This document shows, piece by piece, positions 36,935 to 45,046 of a stretch of 64,000 nucleotides of DNA. Each line of letters opens with the position of its first letter. The stretch's first letter is position 1. A program made the translations under genes and the position numbers. The stretch comes from Clostridiaceae bacterium DTU079 (GTDB lineage Bacteria > Bacillota > Clostridia > Acetivibrionales > Acetivibrionaceae): positions 21,116 to 85,115 of the forward strand of contig LFSC01000010.1 in NCBI GenBank assembly GCA_001512505.1. The letters run 5' to 3'. A model generated the notes under the pieces. The model was not told where the DNA came from. It saw nothing but the letters and a program-made list of their open reading frames with translations, and searched no databases.

Positions 36935-37453
36935 GTGATAGAATTGTGGGTTTCTGTTAGCAATCAGGCATATGTTTTTTTGAGTTGTGTCTTAGGTGGC
37001 ATGATAATTGCATTTTTATATGATATATTCAGGGTAAGAAGGAAGGCTATAAGATCCGGTAATCTCATTGTATACTTTGAGGATTTTATTTACTGGATTA
37101 TTGTAGCATTGGTTCTTTTTGCCGTTGTCTATCGGAGCAATGAAGGGGAAATAAGAGGGTACCTTATATTAGGTGTAGTTATTGGAATTGTCCTGTACGT
37201 TTTGCTCCTGAGCAGGATTGTCATGAATGTGTTTTTGTTTCTCATAAGGGTAGTATATAAAGCAGCAGTTATTGTTTTTACCGTAGCGCTGATACCGATA
37301 AAAGTGATTCTTAAAATACTTGGAGTTCCTACTAAAGGTGTTTATAAGATAATGATGAAGAGTAAAAGCAAAGTAAAAAGAGTAGGAAGGAATATACACG
37401 ATAAGTTCAGGATAACAAAAAAATTATTTAAAAATATTAGGAAAAAAATTTAG
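36935..37453 (+). CDS. yabQ: Sporulation membrane protein YabQ
   Basis: A 172-residue membrane protein with about four N-terminal hydrophobic segments (residues 8-28, 48-65, 72-92, 95-120) and a basic C-terminal tail. The opening QAYVFLSCVLGGMIIAFLYD and DIFRVRRKAIR are typical of YabQ, which localises to the forespore outer membrane and is required for the spore cortex in Bacillus. GTG 36935 follows gatagg at short spacing. It is in an operon with yabP and probably divIC. Confidence 0.88.
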   Translation: MIELWVSVSNQAYVFLSCVLGGMIIAFLYDIFRVRRKAIRSGNLIVYFEDFIYWIIVALVLFAVVYRSNEGEIRGYLILGVVIGIVLYVLLLSRIVMNVFLFLIRVVYKAAVIVFTVALIPIKVILKILGVPTKGVYKIMMKSKSKVKRVGRNIHDKFRITKKLFKNIRKKI

Positions 37454-37644
37454 TAAAGGAGGATTTTGTTAATAGTTATAGAATTAATATAATGGTATCA
37501 TAGTGTCATATAATCCCTATTCCGGTGAAGAGGAGTAGGAAAAGAACCGGTGCAATTTGCAAATTGCATCTTGCATTTGTGTTTAAAAGGCTGATATACT
37601 ATTATTCTCATAGTATATGGCTTTACCAAAGGAGAGTTTGGATT

Positions 37645-37923
37645 ATGAACAAAAGAAAAAAGCGTAGTTGGGGATTAATTCTTATAACCGGAGTTTTTAT
37701 AGTCAACATAGGAGTAGTTCTTGTAAAACAGGAGAGAATGTTACGAGCCCAACAAAGAGAATTGGAAAAAATACAGTCTAATATTGAACGGGAGAACGAA
37801 CTTAACAAAAAACTTTTACAGCAAAAGCAAGAAGTAAACACCGATGAGTACATAGAAAAGATTGCCAGAGAGAATCTTGGAATGATTAAGGACGGCGAGA
37901 AGATATTTATTGATGTTGATTAA
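37645..37923 (+). CDS. divIC: Septum formation initiator DivIC (FtsB family)
   Basis: A 92-residue bitopic division protein: a short cytoplasmic basic stretch, one membrane segment (GLILITGVFIVNIGVVLV), and an extracytoplasmic coiled coil (QQRELEKIQSNIERENELN) ending in the family motif EKIARENLGMIKDGEKIFI. It forms the DivIB-DivIC-FtsL complex that activates septal wall synthesis. The frame is open from 37525, but aaaggagag at 37628-37636 fixes ATG 37645. Confidence 0.92.
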   Translation: MNKRKKRSWGLILITGVFIVNIGVVLVKQERMLRAQQRELEKIQSNIERENELNKKLLQQKQEVNTDEYIEKIARENLGMIKDGEKIFIDVD

Positions 37924-38164
37924 CGGATGGCTCTCTATATAATACCGAAGTGATACAATGGTAATATTTATAAATTGGAGATGCTTGACATTAATCAATG
38001 TCGTATTATATAATCTATATGGATTGCACTAGGTTTCATACATAAGAACTTAGGCAGCCTACAAAACCAAGGCATATGTTTTTGTAATATCCAAAAGGAA
38101 CTCCCCATAAAGGCTGTTGCAAAACATGTGAGTACCTTATTTAATCAGGAGGATCAACTTATTT

Positions 38165-38599
38165 ATGCTCGTTGAAGTAGGAAAAATTGTCGATGGTAAA
38201 GTCTCAGGCATTACTAATTTTGGGGCTTTTGTTCAACTCTCGAATGGTCAAACCGGATTGGTTCACATCTCGGAGGTAGCGGAGGAATACGTAAAGGACA
38301 TCAAGACTCATCTTAAAGAGAATCAGGCGGTAAAGGTTAAAATCATTTCTGTAGACAATAACGGAAAAATCAGTCTATCTATTAAGAAGGCATTGGACAA
38401 CAAAAACACTAAAAATCCGGCTGTTAAATCCACAAAACCCGAAGAATTGGATTGGGATAACAATCGTTCTTCCAACCTTACCTTTGAAGAGCGTCTTGCA
38501 AAGTTTATGAAAGACAGCGATGAAAAGCTGCATGACCTCAAGAAGAATTTTGAGTCTAAACGGGGAAGCGGAGGATACAGAAAATCCATACAATATTAA
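38165..38599 (+). CDS. yabR: S1-domain RNA-binding protein (YabR/GSP13-like)
   Basis: A 144-residue protein with one S1 domain (residues 1-72): VGKIVDGKVSGITNFGAFVQ, TGLVHISEVAEEYVKDI and AVKVKIISVDNNGKISLSIK. The C-terminal half is charged and probably disordered. YabR follows divIC in Bacillus too. It likely binds RNA and/or the ribosome. The Shine-Dalgarno aggagga lies 10 nt before the ATG. Confidence 0.9.
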   Translation: MLVEVGKIVDGKVSGITNFGAFVQLSNGQTGLVHISEVAEEYVKDIKTHLKENQAVKVKIISVDNNGKISLSIKKALDNKNTKNPAVKSTKPEELDWDNNRSSNLTFEERLAKFMKDSDEKLHDLKKNFESKRGSGGYRKSIQY

Positions 38600-38754
38600 A
38601 TCTGATTATTTAATTTATAAATATTAGTTTTGAGGGAAAATTGCGTACAAAAGCCTAAACTGTCGGAGGAAATAACCACAGAGAGGTTTGTTGTCGCCTT
38701 TTTGCGTGTGTGCAAATTCCCGAAGGTTCCATTTATAAATAGCTTGAGAACACA

Positions 38755-39624
38755 TTAAGAGTTTATAATTTTTTTAAGTAATCTTTCAGCTTTATTGGAA
38801 ACTCCGTTCATAATATTTATAATACGATCGGTATTCAATCCCTTATCGCCTTCAAGGGCTTTAGTATTGTGAATTTTATTGACATGAAGAATATATTCGA
38901 GGTCGTCTGTTCCGTTTCTAAAAAGGGCCCCCAATAACTCATTTGTCCGGGTATATCCTATTTCGATCATATTTGAAATGCTTTTGTATCTGAAATCGAA
39001 GGAGTCTTTCACAATGAGTTCATTTACAAAAAAGCACAAGTTTACAACTTTATCCGGTATTTGTATACTTTCCTTGCATACCCAGTAAGGATCGAAGTGC
39101 ACTACAAATATGAGGTCAAGATCCATGTCTAACAAGGGCTTTAGTGGTATATTATCCCTGAAAGCGCCGTCAATTAATTTTTTGTTGTTTACCTTGATTG
39201 GTTGCATCAGGGTAGGAATTGACACGGCAGCATGCAATATTTTTCTTACTTCGGACGGTTTCCATCCCTTGATATTATAATAATCTACCGTCATTGCCGG
39301 AAACTCGCAGCAAGTAACGAAAAAGTCTTTATCAATATTTATATTATCGTTAACTATCAAATCAAACCTGTTAAATGTGTTAAGGCGTTTGGTAAGTAAA
39401 TGTATTGTTTTGTGCAATCTTTCCGCACCGTTGTGAAGTCACAATTGCTCCGCAAAATCTATGTTGTTGGTTAAAAAAGCGGCGGCATTCCATGAACCGA
39501 TAGATGAAGCGCTAACAGCACTAATATCATCAGGATTTATATAATTCAATAATGCTTTGCAAAATCCAATCTGAAAAGCACCTTTTGCTATGCCCCCGGA
39601 AAAACAAATACCAATATTCGGCAC
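38755..39624 (-). pseudogene. Patatin-like phospholipase with in-frame nonsense codon
   Basis: The minus-strand frame from GTG 39624 (behind ggaggttg) runs through one in-frame TGA at 39439-39441 and continues without shift to 38755, about 289 codons. The N-terminal part has the oxyanion-hole motif ICFSGGIAKGAFQIGF and the nucleophile elbow SASSIGSWNAAAF (Ser present; the first Gly of GxSxG is Ala). The C-terminal part has the catalytic Asp in KLIDGAFRDNIPL. Across the TGA the protein reads DFAEQL-stop-LHNGAERL; the position commonly holds Trp in such enzymes, so a TGG to TGA change is likely. Functional patatins hydrolyse lipid acyl chains. It is preceded on the minus strand by the tRNA genes. 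Confidence 0.75.
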
Positions 39625-39796
39625 CTGGTTACAACCTCCATTACAATAAAAAATACACAATTATAAGCCCAGTTAATAATTTAAAGATTGAATAAACAGA
39701 GTGTCGCAAATAACCACTTCTATGTAAATAATAACACAAATGATATGTTATTTTCTCTATTTAGTTTTCTTGATTTATTTAGATTAATTGCAAATA

Positions 39797-39820
39797 AGAG
39801 CCGCAAATCTTTGCGGCTCT
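39797..39820 (-). terminator. Terminator of the tRNA operon
   Basis: AGAGCCGCAAA pairs with TTGCGGCTCT around a 3-nt loop. It lies 9 bp beyond the 3' end of tRNA-fMet. Confidence 0.85.
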
Positions 39821-39829
39821 TTACTTTTG

Positions 39830-39905
<76 letters not shown>

Positions 39906-39912
39906 ATGAATT

Positions 39913-40001
39913 TGGTGCCGGAGACCGGAATCGAACCGGTACGGGCTTTTGGGCCCGCAGGATTTTAAGTCCTGTGCGTCTGCCAGTTCCGCCACTCCGG
40001 C
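39913..40001 (-). tRNA. tRNA-Leu (TAA)
   Basis: An 89-nt class II tRNA on the minus strand with CCA encoded. The acceptor GCCGGAG pairs with CTCCGGC, the anticodon loop CTTAAAA gives TAA, and a long variable arm (GGGCCC...) identifies Leu. It lies 7 bp upstream of tRNA-fMet in the same transcript. Confidence 0.95.
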
Positions 40002-40033
40002 GATTTAATATGTCCTCTTCAAATGACTTTATA

Positions 40034-40062
40034 ATTATAATATAAGATAATTTTGATGTCAA
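40034..40062 (-). promoter_or_regulatory. Consensus sigma-A promoter of the tRNA operon
   Basis: On the minus strand TTGACA (40062-40057), a 17-bp spacer and TATAAT (40039-40034) match the consensus perfectly. The start would be near 40027, 26 bp before tRNA-Leu. Confidence 0.9.
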
Positions 40063-40196
40063 TACTAATTTGCCGGTAAATTAAGTTATTATTTTTGATA
40101 TAACGGTAAATTTCATTAATAAAAATAAGTTAGAAGGCAAAAACACTTCATTGATTAACTATACTTTCTATTATTATATGACCGCATATTATATTA

Positions 40197-40224
40197 TTGA
40201 CTTGATTTTCTTTTTTATGATAAT
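40197..40224 (+). promoter_or_regulatory. Candidate promoter of the CmpB-like gene, with a long leader
   Basis: TTGACT (40197-40202), 16-bp spacer, GATAAT (40219-40224). The leader would be about 190 nt and holds a nested hairpin: TTTTGTG (40260) with CACAAAA (40296-40302) outside, and CTTAC (40272) with GTAAG (40285) inside. Confidence 0.45.
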
Positions 40225-40421
40225 ATTTTTAATGTGAAGAAGAGTTTATTTTTATAAAATTTTGTGGAATGCTTACGTTTACTTGTAAGATTTCTCACAA
40301 AAAGGAATGGGTTAATATATTGCTTATAAAACATTGATAACTTCGGTTGGAAATGATAAAGAAAATTGATGGAATACCCTTCGAGAGGAAAAATAAACTT
40401 TAATAGAGGGGGTTAATTTTT

Positions 40422-41144
40422 ATGGAGGGATATTCGGATTTAGTTTTGCATTTTACAATTTACTCTTTTGTGGGCTGGTCTTTAGAGACAATTTATGCAA
40501 GTACAGTTGAAAGAAAGCTGGTTAACAGAGGTTTTCTTACCGGTTTTTTTTGTCCGATTTACGGTTTTGGTGCGCTTCTTATCATTTTTATTTCCCATAT
40601 GGTTTCGGTAGTTGTAATTGATTATTATCTTGCACTTATGACCAGTATTCTGATCTCGGTATTTTTGGTTACTGCATTGGAATATATTACAGGGTTTCTT
40701 ATGGAGAAAATACTCAAATGCAGGTTTTGGGATTATACCGATGAAGGACCGAATCTTAACGGATATGTGTGCTTAAAGTTTTCATTTATTTGGGGAATTT
40801 TGGCTTTCGCTTTGCTTCAGATTCTTCATCCTGCAGTTTCTAAAGCTGTCTTACGTATTCCGATATCGACGAGAAATAATATTTCAATAATTATACTGAT
40901 ATATTTCCTTGTGGATACGGTTAAATCCACAGTGGATGCTTTGGATTTGCGGGATGTTATATTTAATTATTCAAATTTGTCGATAAAGAAATACCGGGAT
41001 AAATTTTCTCAGGCAAGACGGCTTTTCCTTGCATTTCCGCGCCTTCGTATTCCCAATCCCGTAAGCATTAATCGTGACATAAAAAGCATTTTAAATGAAA
41101 GGTTGGATAAGATAAAGGTGGAGATTAAAAGCAGATTTCGTTAG
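40422..41144 (+). CDS. Putative ABC-transporter type IV membrane protein (CmpB family)
   Basis: A 240-residue protein with about five hydrophobic segments and the family signature FTIYSFVGWSLETIYAST, LVNRGFLTGFFCPIYGFGAL, YITGFLMEKILKCRFWDYTD and LNGYVCLKFSFIWGILA. It belongs to the PF06541-type putative transporter permeases; substrate and partners are unknown, and no ATPase gene is adjacent. The C-terminal 70 residues are basic and probably cytoplasmic. The start follows agaggggg. It stands alone between the tRNAs and the Ca2+ ATPase. Confidence 0.75.
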   Translation: MEGYSDLVLHFTIYSFVGWSLETIYASTVERKLVNRGFLTGFFCPIYGFGALLIIFISHMVSVVVIDYYLALMTSILISVFLVTALEYITGFLMEKILKCRFWDYTDEGPNLNGYVCLKFSFIWGILAFALLQILHPAVSKAVLRIPISTRNNISIIILIYFLVDTVKSTVDALDLRDVIFNYSNLSIKKYRDKFSQARRLFLAFPRLRIPNPVSINRDIKSILNERLDKIKVEIKSRFR

Positions 41145-41218
41145 ACTTTTGATTTGATTATTTCTTTACCGATAACATCTGTTTTAAAAAGAACTCATAA
41201 AAAATTACATAATAAATG

Positions 41219-41268
41219 AAAAGTGTTCTGGAAATATAAGCTTCCATGAACACTTTTCTTTAACTTTT
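41219..41268. terminator. Terminator between the convergent CmpB-like and Ca2+-ATPase genes
   Basis: AAAAGTGTTC (41219-41228) pairs with GAACACTTTT (41248-41257), followed by ctttaactttt on the plus strand. It can serve both strands. Confidence 0.85.
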
Positions 41269-41309
41269 ATAAATAAAAGCTTTGGGTGCACAACTTTAAA
41301 TGAAACAGC

Positions 41310-43907
41310 TTATTTCTTCTTGAAAACTATAGATCTAATAAGCTTGCATATTTCAACAATAGGAATAACAATAAATGCAATGGCTATGGCTATAATAAAG
41401 TTTATGCCAGAAAGCGGAGTCAGCTCAAATATGTTGTTGATTCCCGGTATGTAAATAACGGATACCGACAACAAGAAGGACACCACCATTGCCCCCAGCA
41501 AGTATTTGTTATGGCTTTTCAATCTGAAAATTGATTTTGTCCTTGAACGCAGGTTCAAAGAATGAAATACCTCACATGCTGTAAGAGTTAAAAATGCCAT
41601 TGTCATTCCCGTTATCTGCGAATGCTTTCTTCCGATTAAGAATGATATTACGGTCAGCAGGGCAATTAATACACCCTGATACACAATATCGAATCCCAAT
41701 CCATTGGAGAAAACTCCTTCTTTTGTGTTGCGGGGAGGTTTTCTCATAATATCCTCTTCAGCCTCCTCCATACCGAGGGATATGGCAGGAAGAGTGTCTG
41801 TTACAAGGTTTATCCACAGAATATGAATCGGTGAAAACAGGGTGAAGTTTCTGAGAGTAGCTATAAATAAAGCCACAACTTCGCTTAAGTTTGATGAAAG
41901 CAAAAATTGTATTGATTTAAGGATGTTGTCGTATATCCTTCGTCCTTCCTCAACGGCATATACTATGGATGCAAAATTATCATCGGCAAGTACCATGTCC
42001 GACACATTTTTTGAAACATCCGTTCCGGTTATTCCCATACCCACACCTATATCTGCAGATTTAAGAGCGGGTGCGTCATTAACTCCGTCTCCGGTCATTG
42101 CAGTTATTTTACCGAGTTTTTTCCATGTATTAACGATACGTACCTTGTGCTCGGGCTGTACCCGGGCATATACGAAAATGCCGGTTATTTTTTTCTCAAA
42201 GTCGCCGTCCGATATCTCGGAAAGCTCCGATCCTGTAATAGCCTGGCTTTCATCGGTAATAATGCCCAATTCCTTTGCGATAGCCACAGCGGTGTCTTTG
42301 TGGTCCCCTGTAATCATAATGGGGCGAATACCTGCCTGACGGCATTTTTCAATCGCTGCTTTAACCTCCGGACGGACAGGGTCAATCATTCCCACCAGTC
42401 CTATAAAGGTAAGGTCTTGCTCAAGGCTTTCGGGAGAGACATCGGAAGGAAGAGAATTTCTTTCTTTCATGGCTGAAGCCAGTACACGCAACGCTTTATT
42501 CGCCATTTTTTTGTTTTCTGCGAGTATTTCGGAACGGTGCTTGTCGGTTATCGGGACTACTCCGTCCTTTGTATATATGTGGGTACACTTTTTCAACAGT
42601 TCATCCGGTGCCCCCTTGGTATACTGAATATATTTTCCGCTTTCAATTTTGTGTACGGTGGACATCATTTTTCTTACAGAATCAAAGGGAGCTTCTGCAC
42701 AACGGGGCATTTCAGCTTCCAATTTATTTTTGCTAAGGCCCATTTCAAAAGCGTAGCGAACCAGAGCGCTTTCCGTCGGTTCACCTACTACTTCACCGTT
42801 TTCTTCCGACAGAGAGGCATCATTACACAGAGCCATTGAAAGAGCGAGCTTCTCTTTGTCACCAAAGAAGTCTACAACGGTCATTTTGTTTTGAGTCAGT
42901 GTACCGGTCTTATCGGAACAGATGATTTGTGTACATCCCAAGGTTTCAACAGCAGTAAGCCTGCGAATTATAGAATTTCGCTTTGACATTTTGGTTACGC
43001 CTATAGAAAGCACAACAGTAACAACTGCCACCAATCCTTCAGGAATAGCAGCTACTGCCAGGCTAATTGCCAATAAAAATGCATCTAGAACATGCCCTCC
43101 GGAAAAACCGCCGTTCTTTAATACACTGAAAATAAATATGAAAATGCAAATTCCTAGAACCGCTATACTAAGAACTTTACTCAATCCGGCCAGCTTTTTT
43201 TGGAGCGGGGTCTTCTCTTCACCGGTAGTGGAGAGAATATTTGCTATTTTCCCCATTTCTGTTTGCATTCCGGTATTTATTACAACACCTTCTCCACGAC
43301 CGTATACAACATTTGTTCCCATGTAGGCCATGTTGTGGCGGTCGCCCAGAGGAACGTCCTTATCTTTTGCTACTATGGTATCGGCACTTTTTTCAGTGGG
43401 AACCGATTCACCGGTAAGCGAGGCTTCTTCGATCTTAAGGCTTGAAGCTTCAATCAACCTCATGTCCGCAGGAACGGCATCTCCAGCCTCTAAAAGAACA
43501 ATATCACCGGGTACGATTTCTTCCGATTTAATTTGAACAACCTTACCGTCTCGTCTGACTTTCGAGTAAGGTGAGGCCATTTTCTGCAGCGCTTCAATGG
43601 CTTTTTCGGCTTTACCTTCCTGAACTACACCCAATATAGCATTCAGCAGAACCACCATCAATATAATGATTGAATCTGCTATTTCCTTGACAGCTCCGGA
43701 TATAATTGCGGCTGCAATAAGAACAATGACCATGGGGTCTTTCAATTGCTCGAGAAATCTTACGATAATTGATTTTTTCTTGCCTTCATCCAGCTTGTTT
43801 TTCCCGTATTTTTGAAGCCGCTCTTGAAATTGTTCCGAAGTAATACCGTTTTTTGAGGTATCCTGCGATTTTAAAACTGCTTCAATGTCCTCAAAATAGT
43901 GTTTCAT
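41310..43907 (-). CDS. Calcium-translocating P-type ATPase (PMCA/SERCA-like)
   Basis: An 865-residue P2-type cation pump. The phosphorylated Asp332 is in CSDKTGTLTQNKM; the actuator motif is EEASLTGESVPTEKS; the hinge is MTGDGVNDAPALKSADIGVG; the ion-binding membrane motif PEGLVAVVTVVLS (family PEGL) is in TM4. An N-terminal cation-ATPase domain and about ten membrane segments are complete. It pumps Ca2+ (or Mn2+) out of the cytoplasm, relevant for a bacterium whose cellulosome needs Ca2+, though that link is inference. It is monocistronic on the minus strand. Confidence 0.92.
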   Translation of the reverse strand: MKHYFEDIEAVLKSQDTSKNGITSEQFQERLQKYGKNKLDEGKKKSIIVRFLEQLKDPMVIVLIAAAIISGAVKEIADSIIILMVVLLNAILGVVQEGKAEKAIEALQKMASPYSKVRRDGKVVQIKSEEIVPGDIVLLEAGDAVPADMRLIEASSLKIEEASLTGESVPTEKSADTIVAKDKDVPLGDRHNMAYMGTNVVYGRGEGVVINTGMQTEMGKIANILSTTGEEKTPLQKKLAGLSKVLSIAVLGICIFIFIFSVLKNGGFSGGHVLDAFLLAISLAVAAIPEGLVAVVTVVLSIGVTKMSKRNSIIRRLTAVETLGCTQIICSDKTGTLTQNKMTVVDFFGDKEKLALSMALCNDASLSEENGEVVGEPTESALVRYAFEMGLSKNKLEAEMPRCAEAPFDSVRKMMSTVHKIESGKYIQYTKGAPDELLKKCTHIYTKDGVVPITDKHRSEILAENKKMANKALRVLASAMKERNSLPSDVSPESLEQDLTFIGLVGMIDPVRPEVKAAIEKCRQAGIRPIMITGDHKDTAVAIAKELGIITDESQAITGSELSEISDGDFEKKITGIFVYARVQPEHKVRIVNTWKKLGKITAMTGDGVNDAPALKSADIGVGMGITGTDVSKNVSDMVLADDNFASIVYAVEEGRRIYDNILKSIQFLLSSNLSEVVALFIATLRNFTLFSPIHILWINLVTDTLPAISLGMEEAEEDIMRKPPRNTKEGVFSNGLGFDIVYQGVLIALLTVISFLIGRKHSQITGMTMAFLTLTACEVFHSLNLRSRTKSIFRLKSHNKYLLGAMVVSFLLSVSVIYIPGINNIFELTPLSGINFIIAIAIAFIVIPIVEICKLIRSIVFKKK

Positions 43908-43950
43908 ATGATTAGATCCCTTCCATTTTATATAAATTTTATACCAGTAT

Positions 43951-43980
43951 ATTATATCCTAAATATGCCATGGGAATCAA
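43951..43980 (-). promoter_or_regulatory. Promoter of the Ca2+-ATPase gene
   Basis: Minus-strand TTGATT (43980-43975), 18-bp spacer, TATAAT (43956-43951), about 45 bp before the ATG. Confidence 0.55.
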
Positions 43981-44033
43981 TGATGAATGGCTTATATCAT
44001 AATTTTATAGATACAACCTAAGTTGAAATCGGG

Positions 44034-44072
44034 AAAAGACGGGAGGATTACCGAGTTACTTCCGGCTTTTTT
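44034..44072 (+). terminator. Orphan plus-strand terminator-like hairpin
   Basis: AAAAGACGGGAG pairs imperfectly with CTTCCGGCTTTT and is followed by T residues. No plus-strand gene lies between 41144 and this point, so what it terminates is unclear; it could end a small RNA or insulate sigI. Confidence 0.5.
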
Positions 44073-44200
44073 GCTTAAAACATAAAATCCGATGATGCTT
44101 ATAGGAATAATATGGAGTATAATTATATTTAGAGGACAAAGACTTAGAAACCAATAAAGCTATATTGATTATACATAAAACGTTGTGATTATTGTTGGAT

Positions 44201-44224
44201 AACCTGGGACACAGGCATTACGAA
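44201..44224 (+). promoter_or_regulatory. Candidate SigI-type autoregulatory promoter
   Basis: SigI promoters have a CGAA -10 core, and sigI-rsgI operons are usually autoregulated. CGAA occurs at 44221-44224, with a C-containing AACCTGGG at 44201-44208 in the -35 position, 60 bp before the sigI start. This is pattern-based and weak. Confidence 0.3.
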
Positions 44225-44284
44225 AAGCGACCTAAAATTGATCTCCGGTACGAACCTATATAAAATGAGGGGTGAGGTAAACCA

Positions 44285-45046
44285 GTGGATTGGCGTTCTC
44301 AAGATACAAATCAGAAAAGAGAGCAAACTAAAAAAATAGTAAGAGAGTATCTGGAAAAAATAAGTTTAGGGGACAATGCGGTTCGGGAAGAGTTTATTAT
44401 GAGGTTTAAGCCGTTTATATTGAAGCAGGTATTTAAGTCCACTGATAAATATGTGGAACCTGAGAATAGCGAAGAATATAGTGTTGCTCTTTTTGCGTTT
44501 AATGAGGCTATCGATACATATGATGAAAAGAAGCACCCCAACTTCTTGGTTTTCTGTGAACAGGTTATTCGAAGACGGCTAATTGATTTTAAAAGAAAAA
44601 ATAAGAAGAACAGCATGGTTTACCCGTTTTCCTATTTTGAGTCTGAAGATAACAGTCTTGAAAATGCATTTTTTCAATCGAACGTTAGTGACGGAATTGA
44701 AAGGCTGGAGTTTTTAGAGGACATAGGACATTTTAAAGATGAGTTGGCTTGCTTTAATATATCTTTTAGAGATCTTGTTTTATGTACGCCGAAACATAGG
44801 GATTCGAGGGAGTCGTTAATTAATGTAGCCAGAACCCTTGCCAGCAATGATGAGCTTTATGGAAAACTGAAAAGGAAGAAAAAAATACCTACCCCGGATC
44901 TGCTAAAATTAACCAGTGTTAGTCGAAGAACCATAGAAAGAAACAAAAAGTATATAATTGCAGTAAGCTTAATTCTAAGGAGCAATCTTGAGATATTTAA
45001 GGAATATGCTGAATGTTGCAAGGAGAGGAGGGTGGATATGCGATGA
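44285..45046 (+). CDS. sigI: RNA polymerase sigma factor SigI (SigI6-like)
   Basis: A 253-residue alternative sigma factor. The region 2-like part contains NSEEYSVALFAFNEAIDTYD and NFLVFCEQVIRRRLIDFKRK, and the C-terminal region 4-like part has TPDLLKLTSVSRRTIERNKKYI. In A. thermocellum several SigI factors turn on cellulosomal genes when the partner RsgI senses a polysaccharide outside. The partner gene overlaps the stop codon by 4 bases (ATGA), so the two are translationally coupled. GTG 44285 follows gaggggtgagg. Pairing with a GH10-type RsgI suggests the SigI6 type. Confidence 0.9.
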   Translation: MDWRSQDTNQKREQTKKIVREYLEKISLGDNAVREEFIMRFKPFILKQVFKSTDKYVEPENSEEYSVALFAFNEAIDTYDEKKHPNFLVFCEQVIRRRLIDFKRKNKKNSMVYPFSYFESEDNSLENAFFQSNVSDGIERLEFLEDIGHFKDELACFNISFRDLVLCTPKHRDSRESLINVARTLASNDELYGKLKRKKKIPTPDLLKLTSVSRRTIERNKKYIIAVSLILRSNLEIFKEYAECCKERRVDMR

